Notes under the pieces: model-generated
The model's input: only the letters and a program-made list of their open reading frames with translations
What the model was told of the DNA's origin: nothing
Database searches by the model: none
Program-made: the position numbers and the translations under genes
Shown: positions 5,454-5,659 of the stretch, one piece after another
How positions within the stretch are numbered: position 1 is the first letter of the stretch
Layout of the letters: every line of letters starts with the position of its first letter
NCBI GenBank assembly: GCA_958451915.1
Contig: CAUDRX010000151.1
Coordinates: 1-5,659 of the forward strand
Direction: 5' to 3'
DNA from: an uncultured Peptococcaceae bacterium
GTDB taxonomy: Bacteria; Bacillota; Peptococcia; Peptococcales; Peptococcaceae
Length of the DNA stretch: 5,659 nucleotides

Positions 5454-5657
5454 TCAGGATTTTTGGTATTTCTCCAAGATTTCTGTCAAACGACCGGCAA
5501 GCGCCTGTGCGGCCAGCTCCCAGTCTTCACCGCTGTCGCAGTACTGACGCGCCAGCGCAAGGGTCGCCTGCTCCTTTTCATCGCGGCAGCAGCTCAGGAT
5601 CTCACTCTCAGGGGCACCGCGGCGCGCGAGTCTGGCAAGGAGCTTTTCAAGCTTCAT
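5454..5657 (-). CDS. Unidentified protein, 67 residues or C-terminal end of a longer gene
   Basis: I do not recognise this product. The frame reads from an ATG at 5657, two bases from the window edge, to a TGA at 5454-5456. Because the edge is so close, the upstream ribosome site cannot be seen and the frame may continue beyond it, so this may be a partial gene. The peptide is predicted to be helical and charged, with no membrane segment. It has a Lys/Arg-rich start (LARLARRGAPESEI), two adjacent Cys in ILSCCRDEKEQ, a third Cys in ARQYCDSGEDW, and an amphipathic end (LTEILEKYQKS). The LARRG...E.I pattern loosely recalls the three-helix repeats of RecX, but this is too little to assign it. Codon use and base composition look like the neighbouring genes. 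Coding status is likely because the frame is clean, same-strand, and ends before the HU promoter. Confidence 0.55.
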   Translation of the reverse strand: MKLEKLLARLARRGAPESEILSCCRDEKEQATLALARQYCDSGEDWELAAQALAGRLTEILEKYQKS

Positions 5658-5659
5658 CG

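Noticed and set aside
1..5659. Defence system, mobile element, CRISPR array or new system
   Set aside because: All recognisable genes are core housekeeping genes in a near-standard order. I see no direct repeat array, transposase, integrase, terminal inverted repeats or abrupt composition island.

Overview
This is a compact bacterial housekeeping block with every supported gene on the minus strand. Transcription runs from the right edge to the left edge. Base composition is moderate to slightly GC-rich. The gene order HU, RqcP (YabO), DivIC/FtsB-like protein, S1-domain protein (YabR-like), Ppx/GppA, TilS, FtsH resembles the Firmicutes yabO-divIC-yabR-tilS-ftsH neighbourhood. The sporulation genes yabP, yabQ and spoIIE are absent, and so is hpt, which in Bacillus lies between tilS and ftsH. 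This suggests a non-sporulating Firmicute, most plausibly of the Negativicutes (Acidaminococcus, Megasphaera or Dialister relatives). That placement is an inference from gene order and protein character, not a database match.

Layout from right to left, in transcription order. At the right edge is an unidentified short coding stretch (5454-5657) that may be the end of a longer gene. An intergenic region follows with a candidate extended -10 promoter. It leads into the DNA-binding protein HU, which appears to start at TTG (5305) and is followed by a strong intrinsic terminator. Next come rqcP (ribosome-associated quality control), a candidate promoter, and a divIC/ftsB-like gene whose product has an unusual acidic, threonine-rich tail. 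A near-consensus promoter with a palindrome in its spacer then drives the S1-domain gene, which ends at a second intrinsic terminator. The last group is ppx/gppA, tilS and ftsH. The first two overlap and the last two are 18 bases apart. ftsH runs off the left edge just after its zinc-binding HEGGH motif.

The genes serve nucleoid packaging (HU), rescue of stalled ribosomes (RqcP), septum assembly (DivIC), RNA binding (S1 protein), polyphosphate or (p)ppGpp turnover (Ppx/GppA), tRNA-Ile2 decoding (TilS) and membrane protein quality control (FtsH). I found no mobile element, CRISPR array, tRNA, rRNA or toxin-antitoxin pair, and no evidence of an undescribed system. The points worth a second look are start-site corrections for HU, Ppx and DivIC, the regulatory DNA between genes, the DivIC tail, and the unidentified gene at the right edge.
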